From Desulfobulbaceae bacterium (GTDB lineage: Bacteria; Bacteroidota; Ignavibacteria; Kapaibacteriales; UBA2268): a stretch of DNA of 64,000 nt. Below, piece by piece: positions 1 through 9,041 of this stretch. The number at the start of each line of letters is the position of its first letter. Position 1 is the first letter of the stretch. The notes beneath the pieces were generated by a model that saw only the letters and a list, made by a program, of their open reading frames with translations, made no database searches and was not told where the DNA came from. The position numbers and the translations under genes are program-made. Location: the NCBI GenBank assembly GCA_018335795.1, contig JAGXRP010000059.1, forward strand, positions 1 through 64,000, given 5' to 3'.

Positions 1-1239
1 TTGTTGGATTGGAAGATCGAATTATCCAACGGTCGTTATGACTATGACGTGTTCCAACGGGCAGGTTGGGAACCAAGAAGTGTAGACTATAGCAAATATC
101 GTACATTAATCTGGTCAGACGGTCATGACAAATCATTGACAAGATTAGAAAAACTAAACTTGACCGACTTTGTAATGAACGGTACGGTAAGCGAAAAGAG
201 CAACTTAATCATCGGTAGCCAAGAAATGGTACGCGAAAACACAAACGTAGAAGACGCAGACGAAGTATTCGTCCGCAACATCTTACGAGCAGAATATCGT
301 TTCCCGGGCAATCCATTAGGCGCAAACCAAGATTACTCAGGCAAGACATTGACGGGAGTCGCCATAGGCAGAAACTTGATATTTGATGTATTAAGCACCA
401 ACGTAGAAGGCGACATGTACCCACAACCTGCATTGATGAACATAGTCGAAAGCGGAGATGGCTTGTCGCAAATGGCATTCAGATACAACAAAGTACAAAA
501 TGACGAATGGCCAGACATCGCAAGAATCGCAGGCGTCACAAGCTCAAACTTGTACAGCAATGTAGTTTATTTAGGCTTAGACTGGAGACATTTCGGAGAT
601 ATCGAAAAAGTCGTCCGTGGAGCATTTGACTATGCAACCGGAAACGGCGGCATCATCATCCCGGTTGACTTATTGAGCTTCGACGCCCGCCAAGTTGGCT
701 CGAGAGTAGATGTAAACTGGTCAACCGCAAGTGAACAAAACACCGCCCGTTTCGAAGTCGAAAGAGCAGATGTAACAAACACAGGAACAAGCAGCTATGT
801 GAAAATAGATGAAATGTCTGCAGCAGGCAACAGTAGTGTAATCAAACATTACGGACCGGTAGTAGATAACAAAGTCAGCTACGGCAACACATACAGCTAT
901 CGTTTGAAGACCTTAGACAGAGACGGCAGTCATAGCTACAGCGATGAACAAATCGTAACAATGACAGGCTTAAGTGGCGCAGCATGGTTAGGCAACGCAA
1001 GTCCGAACCCTGCAAGCAACGACTCGAAAGTATCCTACAGAATGAGCGAAAGCGGTTCAGTAAGAATCTCGATGTACGATGCAAGCGGCAAAGAAGTAGC
1101 AGTCTTATTTGATGGCACACAAAGCATTGGTGAACACACATTGAATATAAGTGCAGGCAACTATGCAAGTGGCACTTACACATTGGTATTGCAAAGTGGC
1201 AACATTCACTTGACAACACCATTGACAATCGTGAAATAA
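1..1239 (+). CDS. T9SS-secreted protein, 3' part (5' end outside window)
   Basis: The frame is open from the first base, so the true start and any signal peptide lie to the left; about 412 residues are visible. The last ~80 residues form a type A T9SS sorting domain: a PNP motif (SPNPASND), a beta-rich stretch with YDASGKEV and a GxYxL-like strand (ASGTYTLVLQSG), ending in TIVK. In this family that domain directs export across the outer membrane and is then removed or anchored. Residues ~215-310 look like a fibronectin/Ig-like linker (FDARQVGSRVDVNWSTASEQNTA pattern, common before such domains). The N-terminal part is not recognised. The gene is visibly richer in C than the flanking AT-rich DNA, as in strongly expressed surface proteins. 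A strong terminator follows. Confidence 0.8.
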   Translation: MLDWKIELSNGRYDYDVFQRAGWEPRSVDYSKYRTLIWSDGHDKSLTRLEKLNLTDFVMNGTVSEKSNLIIGSQEMVRENTNVEDADEVFVRNILRAEYRFPGNPLGANQDYSGKTLTGVAIGRNLIFDVLSTNVEGDMYPQPALMNIVESGDGLSQMAFRYNKVQNDEWPDIARIAGVTSSNLYSNVVYLGLDWRHFGDIEKVVRGAFDYATGNGGIIIPVDLLSFDARQVGSRVDVNWSTASEQNTARFEVERADVTNTGTSSYVKIDEMSAAGNSSVIKHYGPVVDNKVSYGNTYSYRLKTLDRDGSHSYSDEQIVTMTGLSGAAWLGNASPNPASNDSKVSYRMSESGSVRISMYDASGKEVAVLFDGTQSIGEHTLNISAGNYASGTYTLVLQSGNIHLTTPLTIVK

Positions 1240-1264
1240 CCACACAAAACGCTTAAAAGCAATT

Positions 1265-1296
1265 AAGCCCTTGGCAAACGCCAAGGGCTTTTTTTT
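1265..1296 (+). terminator. Rho-independent terminator after the first T9SS gene
   Basis: Eleven-bp perfect stem (AAGCCCTTGGC at 1265-1275, its complement at 1280-1290), 4-nt loop, then a run of eight T. It sits 26 nt after the stop codon. Confidence 0.92.
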
Positions 1297-1663
1297 GTGC
1301 TATTATTTATATTGGTCAATCAATAAATATTTATATTAAAATGTGTAACTAATTAAGGAAATTATTTTATAATTACATACTAATATTTGTAGTATTTAAA
1401 TAATAGCGATTTATTATGATGAATCAATTTACAATACAAAATTTAATTATTTAAATCATTAATAAGGTTAAAAAAAATACAAAGTATTTCTTTTTTATTT
1501 AATCTATAATACTGCTTTAAAATATTTTATCATATCTCATAATTTATCCCAACTTGAAATGAGAAACTACATCATTACATTTGAACAAATTTTCTTATAT
1601 TTGGCATTGAATTTTGGCAGTCATGTAAAATGAATTTGTTAAATGGTAAGGGAGTAGTGCTAT
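1297..1663. other. AT-rich intergenic region, no gene seen
   Basis: Very AT-rich spacer with no coding frame that I trust. It holds a TATATTTG sequence at 1596-1603 matching the Bacteroidota -7 element (TAnnTTTG), but no TTG at the proper distance, so the promoter of the following DUF389 gene is only suggested. A purine-rich AAGGGAG just before 1664 is the likely ribosome binding site. Confidence 0.5.
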
Positions 1664-2989
1664 ATGATACATTTTGACTTAGTTCATAAGATTTTCAGCT
1701 ACATAAATCTTGAGAGCGAAGTTGATGACTTCGACAAGATTCACGAATCTATCGAAAAGGACTTGAACTTCAAGGGTACAAACCTTTGGATTTTGGCGTT
1801 CGCCATCATCATAGCCTCAGTTGGCTTGAATATGAATTCGACTGCAGTAATCATCGGAGCGATGTTAATTTCGCCATTGATGGGTCCTATCAACGGTATG
1901 GGTTACAGTATTGCGACATATAATATGCCCTTATTCCGCAAAGCAGCCAAGAATTTCTCATTTGCTGTTATAGCAAGTATGATAGCTTCAACCGCTTATT
2001 TTGCGATTACCCCGATTTCCACAGCTCATTCAGAATTGTTGGCACGTACAAGCCCTTCGATTTACGATGTACTGATTGCACTTTTTGGCGGTCTTGCCGG
2101 TATCGTAGCCATCAGCAGCCGACAGAAGGGCAACGTCATTCCCGGCGTGGCGATTGCGACTGCACTTATGCCGCCACTATGCACTTCGGGCTACGGATTG
2201 GCTACCGGGCAGTGGAACTTCTTTTTCGGTGCATTTTACCTATTCACCATCAACACTGTTTTCATCGCCATTTCATCGGTCGTCATATCTCAAATTCTGC
2301 AATTTCCAATCAGAACTTTGGTTGATGCCGACCAAAAAAAGCGTGTAAATCGTCTAATTTCCCTTGTCATTGCGATTGTGTTGATTCCCAGCATCTATTT
2401 CGGATATAATCTTGTCCAGAAGGAAAAGTTTGTCGGCAATGCTAACGACTTTGTGAAGAGAATAAACGTTGTGGAGGGGAGCTATTTGTTGAAGCACGAC
2501 ATTGATGCGAGTAATCGGAAATTGCTCTTGATTTATGGCGGTGCCACTTTGTCGGATGAACAAAAGGGCATAATCCGCGACAGAGCAAACGATTTCTCGC
2601 TCGAAGATGCTACTATCGAGTATCAACAAGGCTTTTCATTCGACGAAATTGCCAACCAAAGTAACGAAGCTAACGATTTGAAAGCTGAAATGAATAGATT
2701 GAATCTAATTGTAAAGGAAAAAGACCGCGAGATTCAGAGCTACGAAGATAGAAAATATCTTGGAAGTCAAATTTTGGACGAAGTAAAAATTATGTATCCG
2801 CAGGTGGTGAAATGCTCCTATGCCGAAACTTATATTTTTATCGAATCGCAGCCCGAACCCGAAAGAGTTGACTTAGTCGTGTTAACTTTGGAAGGGAAAA
2901 AACTTCAGGACAAGGACCGTGAAAAAATCGAGACTTGGCTAAAAACGCGACTTAATTCCGAAAAAGTAAAAGTCTATTTTGAGAATTAA
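1664..2989 (+). CDS. DUF389 / TIGR00341-family integral membrane protein
   Basis: 441 residues. Residues ~35-250 hold a series of hydrophobic segments with the family hallmark around ASVGLNMNSTAVIIGAMLIS and PLMGPINGMGYS, followed by ATALMPPLCTSGYGLATG, which identify the DUF389 membrane family of unknown substrate. The C-terminal ~190 residues are soluble and contain a charged, coiled-coil-like stretch (NRLNLIVKEKDREIQSYEDR) and a small alpha/beta tail. The ATG at 1664 follows a purine-rich AAGGGAG. It is monocistronic: a terminator lies upstream of its promoter region and a hairpin terminator at 3081-3113 follows. Function in the family is not established; transport or channel activity would be a guess. 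Confidence 0.85.
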   Translation: MIHFDLVHKIFSYINLESEVDDFDKIHESIEKDLNFKGTNLWILAFAIIIASVGLNMNSTAVIIGAMLISPLMGPINGMGYSIATYNMPLFRKAAKNFSFAVIASMIASTAYFAITPISTAHSELLARTSPSIYDVLIALFGGLAGIVAISSRQKGNVIPGVAIATALMPPLCTSGYGLATGQWNFFFGAFYLFTINTVFIAISSVVISQILQFPIRTLVDADQKKRVNRLISLVIAIVLIPSIYFGYNLVQKEKFVGNANDFVKRINVVEGSYLLKHDIDASNRKLLLIYGGATLSDEQKGIIRDRANDFSLEDATIEYQQGFSFDEIANQSNEANDLKAEMNRLNLIVKEKDREIQSYEDRKYLGSQILDEVKIMYPQVVKCSYAETYIFIESQPEPERVDLVVLTLEGKKLQDKDREKIETWLKTRLNSEKVKVYFEN

Positions 2990-3080
2990 TTCATTTATGA
3001 TGAATAATTCACATTCACTTTTATAACGTGGTAGTTTTAAGCGGCTTTTGTAAGCATAACAAAAAAAAATAAAATTTTTC

Positions 3081-3113
3081 AAAAAAGTATTTGCATATGT
3101 CAAATACTTTTTT
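3081..3113. terminator. Hairpin terminator after DUF389 gene (symmetric)
   Basis: Thirteen-bp perfect stem (A6-GTATTTG at 3081-3093 with CAAATAC-T6 at 3101-3113) around a 7-nt loop. Flanked by A and T runs on both sides, so it could work in either direction. Confidence 0.8.
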
Positions 3114-3334
3114 TACTTTGAAATTGTTGTAAATGGTTCATTGGAAAAAGCTATTTCATGATGTAAATTAAAACATTTAATATAGACCCATCTGGGTTAT
3201 GTGGTGTTTTCATTTATAAATTTTACAGGAGTATCTATGAATTTATCAGATGTACATAACAAGTACAAAAGTCGTGTTATAAGTACCGAGTACCGAGTAC
3301 CACTTTAAGCAACCTCTTACTTCGGAGGCTTGAG
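3114..3334 (+). other. Intergenic leader with mini-ORF and 7-bp tandem repeat
   Basis: Upstream region of the next T9SS gene. An ATG at 3237 preceded by CAGGAG opens a 23-codon frame ending at 3308; it may be a leader peptide or the stump of a lost gene. Inside it, 3283-3301 holds nearly three copies of the 7-mer GTACCGA. The next gene has its own CGGAGG-like site just before 3335. No RNA gene recognised. Confidence 0.35.
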
Positions 3335-4261
3335 ATGGTAAGAATTGCCCTTTTGTTTGTAATTTTTGTGAGCTTCACAGGAATTGCACTCGGCTCTTAT
3401 GACCCAACTCATTGTGATGAAGGGGATACTACTGCCTGGAATGGACCAATTACTGCTTGGGCTGTTGGATTACCGTCAGATGTATTAGGATGTTCAGATA
3501 CGAATTGTATTGTAACAATTACTTATTATGACCGATTTGTTCCAGGAACGGGTTATGAATTTCAAATTGCTTCAATTCAATTCCAAAATTGTGATCCTGC
3601 ATGTAAAGAGAATGCTTGGCGAACTGCAATGTGGATGATAGCAATGAAAAATCAAGTAGCTATGGGTATTCATATACCTAATGGTTGTTATCAAACTTTT
3701 ACATATAAAGCTGCAACCTGTTGGGAATATTCAAATTTGTCTCCATCAGTATCTCAATATGATGCTTGCGGTGGTGAATGCTGTGTAGGTCTTTACGAGA
3801 TTTGTAGACGTATAGGGACTTCGGGTCCATACTTTGAATTTACACAATTAGACGTTACAACTCGAGAAACTTATAATTGTGAAACACCATGTGAGTTTAC
3901 TGATTGTGAAAGTACAATGCCGGGGGATTGGAATGCTTCTATACCAGGTTCGGGTACAGGTAATATTTTCCCAAAATTGGGTATTTATGAATCTGTTCCA
4001 TCAAAAAATATCAATTTTCATCCCAACCCAACAGATGGTAATGTTATTGTATCATTAGATTTACCTGAGAAAGGGATTTATAAAATTTCAGTTTTTGATA
4101 ATACTGGGTACGAAATTTTCAAACAAGAAATCAATACAGATGCAAATTTAAATTTTGAATTTGAATTGAAATCAAATACATTTCCGATTGGGCTATTTAA
4201 TGTAATAATTTCAGGAATTAATGGTGAAATTATTAATGGTAAATTCATAAAAATAAAATAG
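3335..4261 (+). CDS. Cys-rich secreted protein with T9SS sorting domain
   Basis: 308 residues. An N-terminal signal peptide is plain (MVRIALLFVIFVSFTGIALG, cleavage near residue 20). The passenger (~21-220) carries many cysteines in CxxxC and CC patterns (DACGGECCVG, NCETPCEFTDCE), suggesting disulfides outside the cytoplasm; I do not recognise its fold. The last ~80 residues are a T9SS type A domain (FHPNPTDGNV, then a GIYKISVFDNTG strand and IKIK end). The start codon has an AGGCTTGAG-type purine stretch upstream. It is colinear with the next T9SS gene, 75 bp away, with a 7-bp-arm hairpin (4280-4286/4309-4315) between them. Role unknown; a surface or secreted protein. Confidence 0.8.
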   Translation: MVRIALLFVIFVSFTGIALGSYDPTHCDEGDTTAWNGPITAWAVGLPSDVLGCSDTNCIVTITYYDRFVPGTGYEFQIASIQFQNCDPACKENAWRTAMWMIAMKNQVAMGIHIPNGCYQTFTYKAATCWEYSNLSPSVSQYDACGGECCVGLYEICRRIGTSGPYFEFTQLDVTTRETYNCETPCEFTDCESTMPGDWNASIPGSGTGNIFPKLGIYESVPSKNINFHPNPTDGNVIVSLDLPEKGIYKISVFDNTGYEIFKQEINTDANLNFEFELKSNTFPIGLFNVIISGINGEIINGKFIKIK

Positions 4262-4336
4262 AAATTATTTAATAATAACCTCCTGCTTGTAAAATAAAAA
4301 ACTTATGAGCAGGAGTTATCTAATAGGAACATAATC

Positions 4337-5734
4337 ATGAGAATATCCCTATATATACCAATTTTAATTTTTGTTTTAAATATGAATTTACTTTCAATGA
4401 ATGAAAATTATAAAATAGAAATATTCAATAATATTCCATCAAACGTACTAACAAAATTAATGAAAATTTCTTGTATAGATGAAAATAATTGTATTTCTTT
4501 AAGAACTGATAATAATGGTACTGGTATAATGCTTGAAAAAACAACAGATGGCGGAAATTCCTGGACATTAATTTATGCAGATACTTCTTTTAAATCATCA
4601 GATTCAATATATTACCCTAAATTTTATGGAGTAGAATGTGAATATTTCGATAATGGAACAATTTTAATTCTAACTGATTATGGTAAAATAATTCGCTCAA
4701 ATGATTACGGGGAAACATTTACAGAGTATCCAGAAATCAAAAATTATCTTTATAACTCTTTTGTAATGTTTGATTCATTAAATGCAATTACAACTTCAAC
4801 AGAATGGTATGATTTGCCTGATGCTGAATATCAAATATTGAAGTCAACTGATGCTTGTGAAAGTTGGATAGATTTTACGGTACCTGATTCCATTACAGAA
4901 AAATGGAATTTTTATAGCTTAAATTTACAAAAAGATGGGAGTATATTTGTTTATATTCATGTTAAATACGGAATTGTAAGTGATTCTACAAAAAATTATT
5001 TCTATCATACAGATTTTGAAGGTAGCTTTTGGAATTTTTTAGAAGTTCCAAAATATGTTGATTATGTTTATATGTTCGATGAATATGAAGGATTTGCTAC
5101 CGGTAAAATACAAATTCCTGGTAGCTTGAATGATACTGCTGTGACCTCTAAAACATATGATGGTGGAAAGACTTGGGAAATTAAATCGAAAACAACTTGG
5201 CCCTTTGAATTATTTTCTTCTCAATTAGTCCATAATGATACAAATATATTTATTGCCGGTACAGGATTTGGATTTCTTAAATCAACTGATAAGGGTGAAA
5301 GTTGGTTTGAACCTAATCTTCAAATTACTGATGATAATATATATCTTTTACCATTATTAACAAGTGTTCATACTTATTTTGATAGTCATATTTTATATTT
5401 TGTTACACATATTAGACCCCAAGTGCTTAAAGCCACAAAAATAATTTCCTCGGTCAATGTGCCATCTGTGAAGCCCAAACGGATTTATCCAAACCCCGTA
5501 ACCTACGGCTCTGACTTCGTTGCAGAATACGAAATTGCGACTCCCGGGCATCTGAAAATGTATCTGTCCGATTTATCAGGACGCGAAGTTTGCCCTCTTT
5601 ATAGCGATTTCGCCGAATCAGGCTCTTACTCGACATCTTTGCGTTTGCCTGAGAATATCAGTTCGGGCAGCTATTGGCTCGTCTCCGAACAAAACGGCTA
5701 CAAGCATGTCCAACTATTGAATGTGGTGAAATAG
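4337..5734 (+). CDS. Secreted Asp-box (BNR) propeller-like protein with T9SS domain
   Basis: 465 residues. Signal peptide at 1-20 (MRISLYIPILIFVLNMNLLS). The passenger carries at least five S/T-x-D-x-G-x-x-W/T Asp-box motifs (KTTDGGNSWT, RSNDYGETFT, KSTDACESW, KTYDGGKTW, KSTDKGESW), typical of beta-propellers of the sialidase/BNR type, here probably a non-enzymatic surface module. The C-terminal ~85 residues are a T9SS domain (RIYPNPVTYGSDF to LLNVVK). Base composition changes sharply at about 5440: passenger DNA is ~23-30% G+C in sampled lines and the sorting domain is ~47-52%, as if the two parts have different histories. No obvious operon partner besides the upstream T9SS gene. Confidence 0.82.
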   Translation: MRISLYIPILIFVLNMNLLSMNENYKIEIFNNIPSNVLTKLMKISCIDENNCISLRTDNNGTGIMLEKTTDGGNSWTLIYADTSFKSSDSIYYPKFYGVECEYFDNGTILILTDYGKIIRSNDYGETFTEYPEIKNYLYNSFVMFDSLNAITTSTEWYDLPDAEYQILKSTDACESWIDFTVPDSITEKWNFYSLNLQKDGSIFVYIHVKYGIVSDSTKNYFYHTDFEGSFWNFLEVPKYVDYVYMFDEYEGFATGKIQIPGSLNDTAVTSKTYDGGKTWEIKSKTTWPFELFSSQLVHNDTNIFIAGTGFGFLKSTDKGESWFEPNLQITDDNIYLLPLLTSVHTYFDSHILYFVTHIRPQVLKATKIISSVNVPSVKPKRIYPNPVTYGSDFVAEYEIATPGHLKMYLSDLSGREVCPLYSDFAESGSYSTSLRLPENISSGSYWLVSEQNGYKHVQLLNVVK

Positions 5735-5833
5735 ACTGGAATTCAATTACGAGAATTTACAAATTAAACATATAATAAAAGAATTGCACAGATAATTCGT
5801 GACTTATATATTGAAAAATAATATGTTTGCGAA

Positions 5834-6949
5834 ATGTCACTTATTATACCTGAATATATAAAGGCTCTTGACCCTTACAAGCCCGGCAACCAACGCCGCG
5901 AGGCAGCCTTTAAGCATGACGTGAAGATGGTTTTCAGCCTTGCATCAAACGAGAACCCAATTGGCACTTCGACGAAAGTGATTCAGGCGATTATGGACTC
6001 AGTGAGCGGTATCGGGCTTTACCCTGATCCCGCTTCCACTGATTTGGTGGCTGCTTTAGCCGCAAAATTTGACAAAAATCCCAATCAAATCGTGTGCGGG
6101 CATGGCTCCGAATCGCTCATGGCGCACATTGTCAATGCCTTTTCCGACATCAACGAGCGTGTTTTGACTTCGCGTGGTACTTTTGCAGGGATTTATGTCA
6201 AGACGCATAAAAACGGGCGAAAGCTAAACCGTGTGCCACTGCTCAATTACGGCTATGATTTGGAAAAACTGCTGACGAGAATTCACCCAAACACACGAAT
6301 CATCTACATTTCAAACCCGAACAATCCGACCGGGACGATGATTCCGAAAGCTGAGTTAGATTGGTTCTTGGCTCAGATACCGGATAATATTTTGATTGTG
6401 CTCGACGAAGCCTACTCATACTATGCCGCTCAACACGAAGGCTACGTCAATGGTTTGCAGTATGATATGCCAAACTTAATCGTACTCCAAACTTTATCAA
6501 AAACGCACGGCTTAGCAGGACTGAGAGTGGGTTATGCAATCGGTCCCGAAGAGCTAATCAACACTTTGTATAAAGTGAAATTACCCTTCGAGCCAAGTCT
6601 TTTAGCACAAAAAGCCGCAGTTGCCGCTCTGAGCGATGACGAATTTTTGAATGAAACGATTAGGATCAATTCAATCAGTATCAAAATGTTTTTGGCATTA
6701 TTCGACAAACTTGGAATTAAATATGCCAATCCATACGCCAATTTTGTGATGATAATTATGGAATCGGAACAATTTGCAGCCGATTTTTGCAAACACACCT
6801 TCGAACATGGCGTTTCCGTCAGAAATTGTAAGCCTTTCGGGTTGGCAAATTGTGTCAGAATTTCGACCGGTACCGAAGAACAAACTGAATATGCGTGTCA
6901 AGTTTTCGAACACGCTTATAATGATATGATAAATAATATTAATAATTAA
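5834..6949 (+). CDS. hisC: PLP-dependent aminotransferase, histidinol-phosphate aminotransferase-like
   Basis: 371 residues, the usual HisC length. Fold type I signatures are visible in order: FSLASNENPIG near residue 40, YPDPAST, the SNPNNPTGTM motif, LDEAYSYYA with the PLP-contacting Asp, and TLSKTHGLAGLRVGYA with the Schiff-base lysine K223. Such enzymes transaminate histidinol phosphate or aromatic 2-oxo acids. No other his genes are near; the next gene starts 11 bp downstream and is a fumarylacetoacetase-family hydrolase, so an aromatic aminotransferase role is also possible. A TATGTTTG -7-like element ends only 4 nt before the ATG. The symbol is a family label, not proof of substrate. 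Confidence 0.75.
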   Translation: MSLIIPEYIKALDPYKPGNQRREAAFKHDVKMVFSLASNENPIGTSTKVIQAIMDSVSGIGLYPDPASTDLVAALAAKFDKNPNQIVCGHGSESLMAHIVNAFSDINERVLTSRGTFAGIYVKTHKNGRKLNRVPLLNYGYDLEKLLTRIHPNTRIIYISNPNNPTGTMIPKAELDWFLAQIPDNILIVLDEAYSYYAAQHEGYVNGLQYDMPNLIVLQTLSKTHGLAGLRVGYAIGPEELINTLYKVKLPFEPSLLAQKAAVAALSDDEFLNETIRINSISIKMFLALFDKLGIKYANPYANFVMIIMESEQFAADFCKHTFEHGVSVRNCKPFGLANCVRISTGTEEQTEYACQVFEHAYNDMINNINN

Positions 6950-6960
6950 TCTAAAATATA

Positions 6961-7980
6961 ATGAAATTAGTAACTTACATAAACTCGAAAGGAAATTATA
7001 TACCCGGAATAAATATTTCGGGACATATATTTAATTTAATTGCAGCATCTCAAATAATCAAAAAACCTATCCCTGACACGATTCTCGGAATTATCGAATC
7101 CGGCGATGAAGGGATGGAAACGGTTCGTGAAATTGAGCAAAAAATTATTAGTTCGGGTATAAATCCCGATACTGATTTAGTCAAGCTCATTTCTCCAATT
7201 CCGAATCCGCCATCATGCCGCGATGCATACGCTTTTCGTCAGCATGTGGAATCGGCTCGCCGCAACCGCGGAGTAGAAATGATTCCCGAATTCGACGAAT
7301 ACCCAATATTTTACTTTACCAATCACAACGCAATTTTTGGCGAAGGCGATATTTGGGTAGAAAAGGACCATCTCGAAAAACTTGATTTCGAGCTCGAATG
7401 GGCAGCTGTAATTGGCAAAACCGGCAAGAATGTCCCTTCGAGCGAGGCAGATAATTATATTGCAGGATTTACAATTATGAATGATTTGTCTGCGCGGCTT
7501 TTGCAAATGGAGGAAATGAAATTAAATCTCGGTCCGGCTAAGGGCAAGGATTTTGCGACTACACTGGGACCATTTCTCATCACTCCCGATGAACTCGAAG
7601 AGTATAAAACACCAACTCCTTTTGGCAACCAATATAATCTTAAAATGGAAGCCTATCATAATGGTGAGCTGATTTCCTCGGGCAATACAGCCGATATGAC
7701 TTGGACTTTTGCAGAAATCATCGAGCGAGTCTCATATGGCGTTACGATTCGTCCGGGCGAAGTAATCGGCTCGGGAACTGTCGGAACAGGATGTTATTTG
7801 GAACTTAACGGCACAGGCGCCCGAATTGCTAAAGAATCAGGCGAAAATTACACACCTGTGTGGTTGCAACCCAACGACGAAATATCGCTAAAAATTGATA
7901 TGCTTGGCACTTTGACTAATAGAATTGTATATTCAAATTCTGATTATTCAATATTATCAAAAAAGAAAATAAATAAATAA
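6961..7980 (+). CDS. Fumarylacetoacetate hydrolase family protein
   Basis: 339 residues. The C-terminal three quarters form the FAH domain: SPIPNPPSCRDAYAFRQH leading into it, LDFELEWAAVIG with the metal-ligand acid residues, GFTIMNDLSAR, KGKDFATTLGPFLIT, and GSGTVGTGCYLELNG near the end. Family members hydrolyse or decarboxylate beta-diketo and oxo acids using Mg2+ in aromatic or sugar-acid catabolism. It lies between an aminotransferase and a flavin reductase on the same strand with 11- and 23-bp gaps, so the three are probably co-transcribed. The start ATG follows the upstream stop closely; no strong Shine-Dalgarno is seen. Exact substrate cannot be read from the sequence. Confidence 0.85.
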   Translation: MKLVTYINSKGNYIPGINISGHIFNLIAASQIIKKPIPDTILGIIESGDEGMETVREIEQKIISSGINPDTDLVKLISPIPNPPSCRDAYAFRQHVESARRNRGVEMIPEFDEYPIFYFTNHNAIFGEGDIWVEKDHLEKLDFELEWAAVIGKTGKNVPSSEADNYIAGFTIMNDLSARLLQMEEMKLNLGPAKGKDFATTLGPFLITPDELEEYKTPTPFGNQYNLKMEAYHNGELISSGNTADMTWTFAEIIERVSYGVTIRPGEVIGSGTVGTGCYLELNGTGARIAKESGENYTPVWLQPNDEISLKIDMLGTLTNRIVYSNSDYSILSKKKINK

Positions 7981-8003
7981 TAAATTAAATACAGAGAAAT
8001 AAA

Positions 8004-8954
8004 ATGCTTCAATTTAATCCCAAAGAATTATCCGTTCCTGATGTTCAAAAGCTTATGCAAGGCGGAATAGCGCCAAGACCGATTTCATTTGTATCAACAA
8101 TGTCAAATGACGGAATTCCAAATTTATCACCTTTTTCATTTTATAATGCTTTTAGCTCCAATCCCCCAATAGTAGTATTTTCTCCGTCACGCAGCGGCAG
8201 AACCAATAAAACTAAGGACACATATAATAATTTGATGGAAAATGGCGAATGTGTAATCCAAGCGGTGACATTCGATATGCTTGAGCAGATGAATCTGGCA
8301 TCATCCGAATTTGCGCCCGAAGTAAATGAATTTGAGGTGACAGGCTTTACTCCGATTGAATCGAAATTAATCAAACCGTTCAGAGTGAAAGAATCACCAT
8401 TTCAGATGGAATGTAAGCTTCGCCAGATGTTTGGAATGGGCGACGGTCCATCAGCAGGGAATTTAGCCGTTTGCGAAATACTGATGTTCCATGTGGACGA
8501 ATCAATCATGAATAACGGTGCTATAGACCCACAATTGATTGACCACGTCGGGCGAAACGGAGGCTCGTGGTACACTCGAGCATCGGGAGACGCAATTTTT
8601 GAACTCGAAAAGCCCAAACATGCCAACCCAATTGGCTATTCTGCAATTCCAGTGCAAATTCGCAATTCATTTATTCTATCGGGCAATGATATTGGAAAAC
8701 TCGCAAGTTGCACAGCTATTCCTGAGAAGACATTTGTAGATGAATATTTGTCCGAAATCGAAGTTCACGAAGCATCAATGGAAACTTTCAATCGCTACGC
8801 ATCTGTCGGCGAATATACCGAAATGCTTTCGATAGCACTGCATTACCATAGCATCCATGCGCAAAACGCCAAGCACATGCTAGAACTTACGGCTAAAATC
8901 GCTTTGTCGTATAATGATACTGATTGCGCCTGGGCAGCTTTGCTTGTGAAATAG
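8004..8954 (+). CDS. Flavin reductase family (FMN-binding split-barrel) protein
   Basis: 316 residues. The N-terminal half has the flavin-reductase pattern: GGIAPRPISFVSTMSNDG, NLSPFSFYNAFSSNPPIVVFSPS, then DTYNNLMENGECVI. This is the FMN-binding split barrel that either reduces free flavin or carries an FMN-linked oxidoreductase. The C-terminal ~110 residues (from about PIGYSAIPVQIRNS) are an additional helical region seen in longer members. It is the last gene of the aminotransferase-FAH-flavin reductase run, 23 bp after the FAH gene, and ends at a bidirectional terminator shared with dnaK. Electron partner unknown. Confidence 0.82.
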   Translation: MLQFNPKELSVPDVQKLMQGGIAPRPISFVSTMSNDGIPNLSPFSFYNAFSSNPPIVVFSPSRSGRTNKTKDTYNNLMENGECVIQAVTFDMLEQMNLASSEFAPEVNEFEVTGFTPIESKLIKPFRVKESPFQMECKLRQMFGMGDGPSAGNLAVCEILMFHVDESIMNNGAIDPQLIDHVGRNGGSWYTRASGDAIFELEKPKHANPIGYSAIPVQIRNSFILSGNDIGKLASCTAIPEKTFVDEYLSEIEVHEASMETFNRYASVGEYTEMLSIALHYHSIHAQNAKHMLELTAKIALSYNDTDCAWAALLVK

Positions 8955-8986
8955 TTATATTTTTAATAAATATTATTTTAATTAAA

Positions 8987-9018
8987 AAAAGGGTTGCTCC
9001 AAACGAAGCAACCCTTTT
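8987..9018. terminator. Bidirectional terminator between flavin reductase and dnaK
   Basis: Perfect 12-bp stem: AAAAGGGTTGCT at 8987-8998 with its complement at 9007-9018, flanked by A-run and T-run, placed between two convergent stop codons. Confidence 0.9.
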
Positions 9019-9041
9019 AAATACAGAGATATATAAAAGTT

